Source: Flavobacterium sp. AG291 (GTDB lineage Bacteria; Bacteroidota; Bacteroidia; Flavobacteriales; Flavobacteriaceae). Taken from it: a stretch of DNA of 64,000 nt. Numbering within the stretch: position 1 is the first letter of the stretch; each line of letters opens with the position of its first letter. The translations under genes were made by a program, and so were the position numbers. The stretch covers positions 213,434 to 277,433 of the forward strand of contig NZ_QQAR01000004.1 in NCBI RefSeq assembly GCF_003350375.1. Direction: 5' to 3'. Shown here in pieces: positions 53,827-63,300 of the stretch. The notes beneath the pieces are model-generated. The model was not told the origin of the DNA, did no database searches, and saw only the letters and a list, made by a program, of their open reading frames with translations.

Positions 53827-53857
53827 TTGAAAAATTCACATTTAATAGCTACATTTG
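53827..53857 (+). promoter_or_regulatory. Promoter of the acyl-CoA dehydrogenase gene
   Basis: TTG (53827-53829) and TACATTTG (53850-53857), 20 bp apart, match the consensus. The predicted leader is about 28 nt. Confidence 0.65.
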
Positions 53858-53891
53858 GACGCAATAAAACAAAAAATATAATTTAATTATT

Positions 53892-55034
53892 ATGGATTTT
53901 AAACTTACTGAAGAGCACCTGATGATTCAACAAGCTGCGCGTGATTTTGCGCAGAACGAATTACTTCCTGGTGTAATTGAAAGAGACGAGAAACAGATTT
54001 TCCCGACTGAACAAATTAAAAAAATGGGAGAACTTGGATTTCTTGGTATGATGGTAGACCCTAAATATGGGGGAAGCGGCCTTGATACAATTTCTTATGT
54101 ACTGGCAATGGAAGAAATCTCTAAAATTGATGCTTCAGCTTCAGTAGTTATGTCGGTAAACAACTCTCTTGTTTGCTGGGGTCTTCAGACGTTTGGTACT
54201 GAAGAACAAAAACAAAAATACCTTACAAAACTCGCTACAGGTGAAGTAATTGGTGCTTTCTGTCTTTCTGAGCCGGAAGCAGGTAGTGATGCTACTTCAC
54301 AAAAAACAACTGCAATTGATAAAGGAGACCATTATCTTTTAAATGGTACTAAAAACTGGATCACTAATGGTGGTACTGCAGATGTTTACCTTGTAATCGC
54401 TCAGACAGATATTGAGAAAAGACATAAAGGTATCAATGCACTTATTGTTGAAAAAGGCATGCCAGGATTTGAAATAGGTCCAAAAGAACAAAAACTTGGT
54501 ATTCGTGGATCTGACACTCACTCATTAATGTTTACTGACGTAAAAGTTCCTAAAGAAAACAGGATTGGCGAAGAAGGATTTGGTTTCAAGTTTGCAATGA
54601 AAACATTAGCCGGAGGTAGAATCGGTATCGCTTCACAGGCCTTGGGTATTGCTTCAGGAGCTTATGAGTTAGCTTTAAAATACTCTAAAGAGCGTAAAGC
54701 TTTTGGTACAGAAATCTGTAACCACCAGGCAATCGCTTTCAAACTTGCAGACATGGCTGTTTCTATCGAAGCTGCACGCCACCTTTGCCTTAAAGCTGCC
54801 TGGGACAAGGATCAGCACAACAACTACGATTTAAGTGGTGCTATGGCTAAACTATACGCTTCTCAGGTTGCTATGGATACTACCATCGAAGCCGTACAGA
54901 TACATGGAGGTAATGGATATGTAAAAGAGTACCACGTAGAACGACTTATGCGTGATGCAAAAATCACCCAGATATACGAAGGGACATCTGAGATACAGAA
55001 AATCGTAATTTCAAGATCAATTATCGCACAATAA
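53892..55034 (+). CDS. Acyl-CoA dehydrogenase
   Basis: A 380-residue flavoenzyme of the short/branched-chain acyl-CoA dehydrogenase type. The FAD-binding signatures FCLSEPEAGSDATS (residues 122-135) and QIYEGTSEIQKIVI (catalytic Glu363 in YEGTSE) are intact. LTEEHLMIQQAARDFAQNELLPG is the usual N-terminus. It introduces the first double bond in beta-oxidation of fatty acyl-CoA or branched-chain acyl-CoA; the chain-length preference cannot be told. It is a single gene with its own promoter and terminator. Confidence 0.95.
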   Translation: MDFKLTEEHLMIQQAARDFAQNELLPGVIERDEKQIFPTEQIKKMGELGFLGMMVDPKYGGSGLDTISYVLAMEEISKIDASASVVMSVNNSLVCWGLQTFGTEEQKQKYLTKLATGEVIGAFCLSEPEAGSDATSQKTTAIDKGDHYLLNGTKNWITNGGTADVYLVIAQTDIEKRHKGINALIVEKGMPGFEIGPKEQKLGIRGSDTHSLMFTDVKVPKENRIGEEGFGFKFAMKTLAGGRIGIASQALGIASGAYELALKYSKERKAFGTEICNHQAIAFKLADMAVSIEAARHLCLKAAWDKDQHNNYDLSGAMAKLYASQVAMDTTIEAVQIHGGNGYVKEYHVERLMRDAKITQIYEGTSEIQKIVISRSIIAQ

Positions 55035-55062
55035 AAAAAACCCGCAAATGCGGGTTTTTTTT
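55033..55062 (+). terminator. Intrinsic terminator of the acyl-CoA dehydrogenase gene
   Basis: A 14-bp stem of eight A plus CCCGCA, two-base loop, then TGCGGG and eight T, immediately after the stop codon. Confidence 0.9.
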
Positions 55063-55539
55063 ATGCTTACTTTAAAGCAAAAAAAAGAATCTGTCTCATC
55101 TAAAACTTATCGCTTAAAAAATCATTTATTAAATATTAAAAAAATACGCTTTTTTTATATTAGGCTAGCCTCCCTTTAGCAATAAACATTCAATACTATT
55201 ATATATAGTCTGAAATCAATCACAGAAACACCGATTCTTAGAGATTAAAAAAGACTTAAAAACAAAGACTTACCAACAATTTGTAAGAGATAAAAAAATC
55301 ATTCTCTAATATTCTTTCACCAGATAAAGCATCAACTAACTAACTCCATAAAACGCAACCCCAAAAGAATAATTAATTTATAACTATCAAAAAATAGATA
55401 TATAATTATTTTTTATCTACCGTTCGTGGGAAAAAAAGTGCATTATATCGAATATTTGTCCGATACTTTTTCTGACATACTCTTCTTTTCTACTTTTATG
55501 TCAAACCTTACTTATTAAGCATCTTTAAAAATAACTTTT
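55063..55539. other. Long AT-rich non-coding region before the XRE regulator gene
   Basis: About 480 bp without a convincing gene. A 38-codon frame from 55063 follows a strong terminator and shows no coding character. A TAGATA/TATCTA imperfect repeat is near 55396-55421, and AATATTTG near 55454 resembles a weak -7 box. The length of this region before a regulator gene suggests a complex promoter or a small RNA, but I see no defined structure. Confidence 0.5.
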
Positions 55540-55881
55540 ATGAACATTATTGGGCAACGAATTAAAAAACTAAGAGAAGATAAAGGCATAACTCAGGAAA
55601 CTATGGCGCAACAGCTTGATGTTACACAAAGTAACTATGGCCGTCTTGAAAAAGATGACAGGAGGCTAAACGTTGTAAAGCTTCTTAAGATAGCCAGGAT
55701 ACTTAACGTAAACATCTCTTACATGTTTAACGAAACTATTACCGAAATTGACTCTGACGATAGCCAAATGCTAAATGGCGCGAATAAAGAAGTTTACAAC
55801 ATCCTTGTTGAAAGCCTGAGAGCAGAGATTCAGCACCTTAAAGATGAAATCAATTTTTTAAGGATAATGGTAAAAAGCTAA
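55540..55881 (+). CDS. XRE-type helix-turn-helix regulator
   Basis: A 113-residue regulator. Residues 1-63 form a Cro/CI-like HTH: IIGQRIKKLREDKGITQETMAQQLDVTQSNYGRLEKDDRRLN, with ITQETMAQQLDVTQSNYGRLE as the helix-turn-helix. The C-terminal part (NKEVYNILVESLRAEIQHLKDEINFLRIMV) is a likely coiled coil for dimerisation. It lies 70 bp upstream of the hybrid histidine kinase on the same strand, with a separate -7 element for the latter. Confidence 0.9.
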   Translation: MNIIGQRIKKLREDKGITQETMAQQLDVTQSNYGRLEKDDRRLNVVKLLKIARILNVNISYMFNETITEIDSDDSQMLNGANKEVYNILVESLRAEIQHLKDEINFLRIMVKS

Positions 55882-55912
55882 GGCTAAAAATTATACTTTA
55901 AATATTTTTGTA

Positions 55913-55920
55913 CCGTTTTT
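55913..55920 (+). promoter_or_regulatory. -7 element of the hybrid histidine kinase gene
   Basis: TATTTTTG (TAnnTTTG) lies in the 70-bp gap after the XRE gene, 31 bases before the ATG at 55952; the -33 box is not clear. Confidence 0.4.
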
Positions 55921-55951
55921 ATAAGATATTAAAAACTACTACTTTTATCTG

Positions 55952-58381
55952 ATGGTACAAAAACCAAAAGCTGTAAAATATAAGATTATAACCGGATACG
56001 TACTGCTATTAGCAATGGCAGTATTATCCGTTTGGCTTGTATACACAGAGATTTCTAAACTTGCCAACCCTGCAAAAACTAACGAAGAACAAAAGATTCT
56101 TCGCATCAGTACTACAATAGCAAATCTTTATGCCTCTGAAGCTATTGGACGAAATTCTATCCTTACCGAGAAAAAGGCCGATTTTCAGAATTACAGTATT
56201 CTTATAGACAACATACACCTTGAAATTGACTCCATTAAAAAGGATGTTGACCCTGTACAGATAGCCAAATTTGATTCTATAAAATTACTGATAGACCGCA
56301 AGCGAAACAGTATCAGCGAAATTATAGCCTACCATAAGCAATACGGCAGAAAAAAAAATATCAGCCAGGCCATTGAAGGTATTTACCATACTAAAGATTC
56401 AATTGTAAATACTAAAAAATCTATTCAGGCTACAAAATCATACCCGGGTAAACAATCCGTAAACGCTATTCTTTCTCCTCGTTTGAGAGAAGCATTAAGC
56501 AAACCTACCGTACCGAATGATTCTCTGGCAATGGCATACTCAAAAGTGCTTATTGACCTTATTTTAAAAGAGAAAGAACAAGACAGAATGATGTTTGAAA
56601 AGGAACAACATTTACTGGATGAAAACCGTATTATATCAGATCAGTTAAGAAAAATCCTGACATCAGTTGAAGAAGAGTTTCTGCAAAAGTCATATCAGCA
56701 AATAAGAAAATCTCAGTTAAGCATGCAAAAACTGGTTGAGAACGTTGCCTGGATAGGAGCTTTGGCATTACTTATTTTAATTACGTTTGCATGGATCATT
56801 ATACGTGATTTGAGCATAAACCAAAAGTACAGAAGGCAACTTGAGATTTTAAACCAGGAAAATGAAGAACTCCTGAGAACAAAGACCATGTTAATGGCTA
56901 CTGTAACGCACGACCTGCAAACTCCTCTTGGCAGCATTATAGGTTTCCATGACCTTATTAAAGACACAGCGGTAACCGGTAAACAAAAGCAGTATCTTAA
57001 TAACATTAATGAATCCGCAAACTATATCCTTAAGCTAGTAAATGATCTTTTAGATTTTTCAAGACTTGAAAACAACAGGATATCTATAGAAAAGACACCT
57101 TTCAACATTAAAAATGTTATAGAGAATACTTGTAAAACCCTCGAGCCAATGGCTACAAATAAAGGCATTGAGCTTAATTGGTACATTACAGAAGACCTAA
57201 ATGCTAATTTTATTTCAGACCCTTACCGCATTAAGCAGGTACTGACAAATCTTGTTAGCAACGCTATTAAATTTACACCTGAAGGATCGGTTGAAGTAAC
57301 TGCTAAGATCGACGAAGAAAATATTACTATTTCAGTAATTGACACCGGTATAGGAATCTCAAGAAAAAAACATGATGATGTTTTTAAGGAGTTTACTCAG
57401 GCACATTCCGGTATAGAAAAGAAATTTGGAGGTACCGGATTAGGCCTTACTATCTCTAAAAAAATAATTGACCTTCTTGGCGGCCAAATTACTCTTGAGA
57501 GCGAGGAAGGCCAGGGCTCAATATTTACTATCGTAATACCGTGTACACCTTCTGAGTCTAATTTCATTGTCAGCGAAAACGCATCACAAGATGAAGATGA
57601 TAATTATTCGTACTTAAAAGGAAAGAAAATCCTGATCGTAGATGACGACAATATGCAGCTGGCGCTAATGAAAGAATTATTTTTAAACTATCCTGCTGTA
57701 GTCCAAACTGAAATAAATGCTTCGTCAGTAATTTCCATACTGGAAAAAGAATATTTCGACGTCATACTTACAGACATCCAAATGCCTTCTATCGATGGTT
57801 TCGAGTTGGTACGGCTGATTCGCACCAATCCTGATAAGGACGTAGCATCAATCCCTGTTATTGCATTATCCGGCAAAAGAGATCTTACGCAAAAAGATTT
57901 TGTTGATGGAGGATTTAATGCAAGCCACCCAAAACCTGTTCAGTTAAAACAATTACTTGACTTAATTGCGGAAACTATAAGTGGAGCAGCCGTTAGTAAA
58001 ACAGCTATTGTAGTCAAAGAAAGTATTGAGCACGAAATTGAAGAAGCACCACTATATAATTTACGAAGTCTCGCGCAATTTACTTACAATGACCCTGAAT
58101 CCCTGAAAACAATACTGAGGACATTTATAGAAAGTGTAAAGGAAAATTGCAGCGCATTACAAAATGCTGTTGAAGCCCAAAACGAACAAGAGTTATCTGA
58201 AACTGCACATAAAATGATTCCTATGCTTAAGCAAATGGAAGTGCACAGCATCTATACATTATTGGAACCCTTAGAGGACAGAACCCATGAGATGACATGG
58301 CCCGAAATCCAGAACTATGTAAACGATATTTGCAGCCGACTCGTTGTATTGTGCGAAGCCTATGAAAATGAAATGAATTAA
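55952..58381 (+). CDS. Hybrid sensor histidine kinase with receiver and Hpt domains
   Basis: An 809-residue kinase. One N-terminal membrane helix (VLLLAMAVLSVWLVYTEI) and a second (WIGALALLILITFAWIII, about residues 265-283) bracket a periplasmic helical sensor. The HisKA domain carries His320 in VTHDLQTPLGSIIGFHDL; the ATPase domain has NLVSNAIKFTPEGSV, DTGIGIS and FGGTGLGLTISKKI. The receiver holds Asp608 in VILTDIQMPSIDGFEL, and the Hpt domain carries His753 in ETAHKMIPML. This is a complete four-step phosphorelay in one chain. It overlaps by 4 bp, in convergence, the NtrC-type gene, a candidate output partner. Confidence 0.94.
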   Translation: MVQKPKAVKYKIITGYVLLLAMAVLSVWLVYTEISKLANPAKTNEEQKILRISTTIANLYASEAIGRNSILTEKKADFQNYSILIDNIHLEIDSIKKDVDPVQIAKFDSIKLLIDRKRNSISEIIAYHKQYGRKKNISQAIEGIYHTKDSIVNTKKSIQATKSYPGKQSVNAILSPRLREALSKPTVPNDSLAMAYSKVLIDLILKEKEQDRMMFEKEQHLLDENRIISDQLRKILTSVEEEFLQKSYQQIRKSQLSMQKLVENVAWIGALALLILITFAWIIIRDLSINQKYRRQLEILNQENEELLRTKTMLMATVTHDLQTPLGSIIGFHDLIKDTAVTGKQKQYLNNINESANYILKLVNDLLDFSRLENNRISIEKTPFNIKNVIENTCKTLEPMATNKGIELNWYITEDLNANFISDPYRIKQVLTNLVSNAIKFTPEGSVEVTAKIDEENITISVIDTGIGISRKKHDDVFKEFTQAHSGIEKKFGGTGLGLTISKKIIDLLGGQITLESEEGQGSIFTIVIPCTPSESNFIVSENASQDEDDNYSYLKGKKILIVDDDNMQLALMKELFLNYPAVVQTEINASSVISILEKEYFDVILTDIQMPSIDGFELVRLIRTNPDKDVASIPVIALSGKRDLTQKDFVDGGFNASHPKPVQLKQLLDLIAETISGAAVSKTAIVVKESIEHEIEEAPLYNLRSLAQFTYNDPESLKTILRTFIESVKENCSALQNAVEAQNEQELSETAHKMIPMLKQMEVHSIYTLLEPLEDRTHEMTWPEIQNYVNDICSRLVVLCEAYENEMN

Positions 58382-59721
58382 AGCTCTATATTATAAAGCT
58401 TTAATTTATTATAAAGCGTTTTCCTGTCAATATTCAGTAAAACGGCAGCTTTAGATTTATTGAAATTAGCCTTTTCGAGTGCAAGTCGTATCACCTGTTC
58501 TTCATCTGCCTTAGCGTAACCGGAAAGTGAGCCTTCATCTTTAGATGCTTCAAGCATTTCATAAGGCAGTACTTCTAAATGGATCAGGTTTGACTTTGTC
58601 AACAAAACAGATCTCTTGATAATGTTCTTCATCTCTCTTAAGTTACCTGGCCATTCATAGCTTTTAAAGAGTTTTGTAACATCTGCATCAAAGCCTTCGA
58701 CATCCTTTTCCAGATCATTATTGGCCTGAGCCAGAAAATGATTAGCAAACATCATGATATCCTGTTTTCTTTCTGAAAGGCGCGGTGCCTTAATAGAAAA
58801 TTCATTTAACCTGTGATATAGGTCTTCCCTAAAATCGCCACGTTTTACAGCCTCTGTAAGATCTTCATTGGTAGCTGCAATTACTCTTATGTCTACCTGA
58901 ATTTCCTGATTACTTCCAACCGGTTTTATTTTTCGTTCCTGAAGCGCTCTTAAAAGCTGTACCTGTACTTCATACGAAAGATTACCAACTTCATCCAAAA
59001 ATAAAGTTCCTTCATTAGCCGCCTCAAAATGCCCCGTCTTATCATTAACAGCTCCTGTAAATGAACCTTTAATATGACCGAAGAATTCACTCGACGCAAG
59101 GTCTTTGGGTATTGCACCACAATCTACAGCAATAAAAGGCTTTTTAGCTCTTTTACTAAGCAAATGTATGGATTGTGCGATATATTCTTTTCCGGTTCCA
59201 CTATCGCCTATAATCAGCACCGACATATTGGTTGGTGCTACAAGCTCAATATGTTCATGCAATCGTAATGAATCACTGCTTATGCCTTTTACAAAAGACA
59301 AAGAAGAAGTAGCATTTTTCTTTTCTTTGATTTTGACCGAAGGGTTTTCTTTGGCCGATTTTTTGGTAAGCGCCAAACCTATGGTGTGAAGTATCTCATC
59401 AGGATTAATCGGTTTGCCAACATAATCAAAAGCTCCTGTTTTAATCGAATTTACCGCTGTCTTAATATCGGTATATCCTGTCATGAGTATAACCTGAGTA
59501 TCGAGAGAGATTTCTTTAACCCGTTTAAGTATTTTGAGACCATCGCTGTCAGGAAGTCTTATATCTGTTAAAACAACATCAAAAACCTGCTTATTGATGT
59601 ATTCTTCTGCTTCCTGTCCGTTAAATGCATTTGTGACATCAAAACCTTTTTTTTGCAAAAAGGTTTTCAACATTACACAAAAAGCAGTATCATCATCAAT
59701 TACCAGTATCTTAGAACTCAT
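58378..59721 (-). CDS. Sigma54-dependent NtrC-family response regulator
   Basis: A 447-residue regulator: receiver (Asp53 in VLTDIRLPDSDG), AAA+ sigma54-activation domain and Fis-type HTH. Walker A is IGDSGTGKEYIAQSIH; the sigma54-contact loop reads GSFTGA instead of the usual GAFTGA; Walker B is GTLFLDEVGNLS; and DIRVIAATNEDL is the second region of homology. The C-terminal IRLALEKANFNKSKAAVLLNIDRKTLYNKL is the Fis HTH. It probably acts with the convergent hybrid kinase. A TACATTTG element upstream (59743-59750) suggests transcription by the housekeeping sigma factor. Confidence 0.94.
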   Translation of the reverse strand: MSSKILVIDDDTAFCVMLKTFLQKKGFDVTNAFNGQEAEEYINKQVFDVVLTDIRLPDSDGLKILKRVKEISLDTQVILMTGYTDIKTAVNSIKTGAFDYVGKPINPDEILHTIGLALTKKSAKENPSVKIKEKKNATSSLSFVKGISSDSLRLHEHIELVAPTNMSVLIIGDSGTGKEYIAQSIHLLSKRAKKPFIAVDCGAIPKDLASSEFFGHIKGSFTGAVNDKTGHFEAANEGTLFLDEVGNLSYEVQVQLLRALQERKIKPVGSNQEIQVDIRVIAATNEDLTEAVKRGDFREDLYHRLNEFSIKAPRLSERKQDIMMFANHFLAQANNDLEKDVEGFDADVTKLFKSYEWPGNLREMKNIIKRSVLLTKSNLIHLEVLPYEMLEASKDEGSLSGYAKADEEQVIRLALEKANFNKSKAAVLLNIDRKTLYNKLKLYNIEL

Positions 59722-59742
59722 GAGCTATAAAAATAATATCTA

Positions 59743-59750
59743 CAAATGTA
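59743..59750 (-). promoter_or_regulatory. -7 element of the NtrC-family regulator gene
   Basis: On the minus strand TACATTTG fits TAnnTTTG and ends 21 bases before the ATG at 59721; a -33 TTG is not seen. Confidence 0.4.
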
Positions 59751-59787
59751 ACTGTTTTGGGGGTTAGTAGATGTTAAGAAAAAACAA

Positions 59788-59809
59788 AAGGAGACGCTCC
59801 CGTCTCCTT
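59788..59809 (-). terminator. Intrinsic terminator of the PepSY-like protein gene
   Basis: AAGGAGACG and CGTCTCCTT pair perfectly around a CTCC-type loop and on the minus strand are followed by TTGTTTTTT. It lies about 50 bp after the gene ending at 59857. Confidence 0.85.
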
Positions 59810-59856
59810 CTATTCGAAGAAAAAATTCTTCAATCACCTTACTATATATTTTTAGC

Positions 59857-60156
59857 TTACTTAGCTTCTTCTTTTATAAAACCACCAGTGTCTTTATAAT
59901 AAACATTAATTATTTTATCATTCTTTTTCAACACTAGTTTATATTCATTGTTTTCATTCACAAAGACTTCATTAAGAGAATAACCGCTATACCTGGCACT
60001 TGCTTTTTTTAACACCTGCGAAGGTATTTGATTAGCTTCAATCTTCTTAAAAAGAACCTCTTGAAATAAGTAAAACAACTTAATATCATTTACCGTAGCA
60101 GAACTGTAGGATGAAAAACTTACTACAATAAATATTGAGAATAAAAAGTTTTTCAT
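59857..60156 (-). CDS. Small exported protein, PepSY-like
   Basis: A 99-residue protein with a signal peptide (MKNFLFSIFIVVSFSSYSSA). The mature part IPSQVLKKASARYSGYSLNEVFV, then YKLVLKKNDKIINVYYKDTGGFIKEE, has the pattern of PepSY-like periplasmic proteins of Bacteroidota (helix, then strands with a YYKDTGG turn). Such proteins are thought to bind or inhibit other proteins; no target is known. It is a single gene with its own terminator. Confidence 0.65.
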   Translation of the reverse strand: MKNFLFSIFIVVSFSSYSSATVNDIKLFYLFQEVLFKKIEANQIPSQVLKKASARYSGYSLNEVFVNENNEYKLVLKKNDKIINVYYKDTGGFIKEEAK

Positions 60157-60337
60157 AAATCATTCCTGCTTTGATACTTAATACATATGAAATAACCATA
60201 CCAAAAAAGAGAACAAAGCATGAAATACACATAAACAACTAACAAACAAGCAATTAAGAAGATAAAATAAAATTTCAACAATATCTCATAATTGTAGAAT
60301 TCCACAACTTGCTGTAGAAATTCCACACTTTTAATAG

Positions 60338-63300
60338 TTAACGGATCATTGAAAAATGTCCTTTATGAACTTTACCATCTTTCCTGATTACCACAAACCA
60401 GTAATCTGTTGCAGGTAATGGCTTTCCATTAAAAGTACCATCCCATCCTGGATCAGTAGGCGTAAAGCCAGATAATAGTTTACCATATCTGTCATAGACG
60501 AAGATTCTTGCTTCAGGTTCAAACCAGGAATACTCAAGGCGCCACTTTTCGTTAATTCCATCACCATTAGGTGTAAAGAATTTTGGATAATTCAATAGTA
60601 CCAATTCCTCCGAAACAACTCCACAACCATTTTTATCCCTGATATATATAGTATAAATACCCGGCTTAAGTCCGTTGAAATAAGGATTGTCCTGATATGT
60701 GTCATTGTCAAGTGAATACTCATAACTGCCGGGGCCACTTGCATTAATTATTATGGAATTCTGATTGTCTGTCCAGTCCTGAATATCTAAAGACCATGTA
60801 TCAGGTGGCCCGGATAGAGTTACTGTTATGGTAGCCTCTTTGGCACAGACAATCCCGTCATACATATTACCAATTTTAACCCAGTAGCTACCCGGTTGAG
60901 TTATTTTAACCGTACGTGTAGTCTCACCCGTAGACCATTCATAACTATTATAACCCTGATCAGCAGAAACAGTTACACTATTATCATCCGAACAAAGAAT
61001 ATAGTCTTTCTTCATTTTAATCTCGGGATATTCTGAGAGCCTCAATTGAAACGAAACAACATCATGGCATAATGGAATATGATTATGGATAAGACGGGCG
61101 TATATCGTCTCTGGATTAGTTGTATTGGTATGCAGGGTTGGTATGGCATTAATACCATTCTCAGCATCTTCTTCACTTAAATAATACGTTACAGTATATA
61201 TTGCCGCCGGCTGGTTCTCTAAGATCAGTTGCGTTTGTGTTTGTAAATCAAATTCGGATATCATACTGTCAGTTACATTAACACACAAAACCATATCGCC
61301 CGGATCATGTGCATTAGTTAGTTCCGGCAACTGCCTGATATCAACTTCTATTTTACCGACAAAACCACAGGCATCTTCAACCAAAAATTCATACTTACCA
61401 GGATCGAGACCTGAAAATATATTATTATTACCATTATCTAAAGAAAATGGCATATCATCTTTATTGATTACACTATAATGCAAAGGCGCAAGTCCTGTAG
61501 CATCTACGTAAATATCATTACTGTTTTGATAACAGGAAAGATTATAAACGCTTTTTACATTAACACCATCGGTATATTCAAATGTTGAAAGAGCGCCAAA
61601 ACAAGACTTGATATTTTGAGGGCTCACATAATTTTCAAAATATTTAATTACCCTGAACATTCCTTCATATTCGAGGGCGGTTAAAGTTTGTCCATTTACT
61701 AATGACATCGAATTATTTGCTGTAGGTTCGGTACCTTCCGTAAAAATAACCCCGGTTACAGGATGCCCCCATATGTTAGTTTGAGGATCAATTAATTTCT
61801 GTAACCAGTAAGTAGGCGGATCCCCTAAATTATTAGTAACATTATCCGTTAGACTCAAATCATAGTTACCACAATTACGCACAAAAGTAACTGCATTACC
61901 AGCAGATGAACTATCTTTTATATTTACAGAAACCGTTCTTTCAATGCCACAAATATCGATACCTGTAAATGTATAGCTTCCGGCAGGTAAACCATCCATA
62001 AAGAATATGCCTGTACTATCAATATAATTAGTTACATCAAAAGGCAATGTCTGGTCAAATTCAGCAGGCGCATCAGTCATCGTTAAAGACGTCAGCTTTC
62101 CATTTCCACTACTTACCCTTATTCCGCCACTATTTTCAATACAACTACTAACAGAAGAAGCTAAAAAATCCTTTTCCTCAAAATCAGGAATCACAACAGT
62201 TACTTCATATTCTTTTCCGCATTCATCAGTAATTTTCAATTTATATTCTCCTTTTGGAATATTAGTCAGGATCAAATTACCATTGTTATTAATATTGGCC
62301 GATACATCTTTAGGCAGGGTATTAGAAGCCTCATAATCATCCGGTGCTTCAATGACAAAAGCAGACACAATTTTACGATCAGGTACAGCAACAGCAATTC
62401 TTCCAAACTCGGAATAACAATCATTGTTACTTCCCCCCGCTGAAGGTTCAACAATTTCATCTTTTATCTCAAACTCGTACGACATGGTATTCCCACAATG
62501 ATCAATAATCTCAACTGCATATTCTCCTTCCGGAACAGCCGTCTCCGGATCACCATATATAATGGCTCCATTTTCATTAAAAGGTCCCGGGTGTGTATTG
62601 TTAAAAGCAGTTGGATCAAATCCTTCAGGAGAATCAGTAAAATTTATGGTAAAAGGAGGAACAAAATTTGCCACAGAAATCGTAAGGTAATGTTCACCAC
62701 ACGGCAGGATTATATTAGGAACATGACTGATCGAGGCCTCAGGATTTAAGCTCATAGCATCGCTGGTATATTCACTATTACATCCATCTGTAATTTTCAA
62801 CGTATAAGAATACTCTGAATCTCCAACAGAAAATGTTTGTGACAATGATAATTCAATTGAATCACCGCTCTCAAAAGTTTGCTCAATTACAGTGGGAGGC
62901 TCACCATTTGAAGGAGTGAATGTGTACTCTATAGTCAAAGGATAGGTTATAGCAATACCCTCTCCATAAGAAATAGTATTTACCACAGTAACCGTATCGC
63001 AATCCCCGTTAACATCACTATTATATTCAGGAGCAGAAATAGCTGGCGGGCCTGGACTGGCAGCTAACGTATAAGTCGTGACATCGGCATTCCCACATTC
63101 ATTAAACACCCTAACTATATATATACCTGCCGGTAAACCTTCAAATACATTCGAATTTTGTGCTGGTCTTACTACAGGTCCCGATGTTATTTCATACAAT
63201 ACACCGGTACCCTCCGTCACAGTTACGATCATGTTAGCACCTTCTACACAAGCCTGATTTGTAGCACTAACATAAAAATCTAATGGTGCAGGAATCTTTA

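Noticed and set aside
55063..55180. 38-codon ORF right after the acyl-CoA dehydrogenase terminator
   Set aside because: Very Lys/Leu-rich chance frame in AT-rich sequence, no promoter and no recognisable domain.
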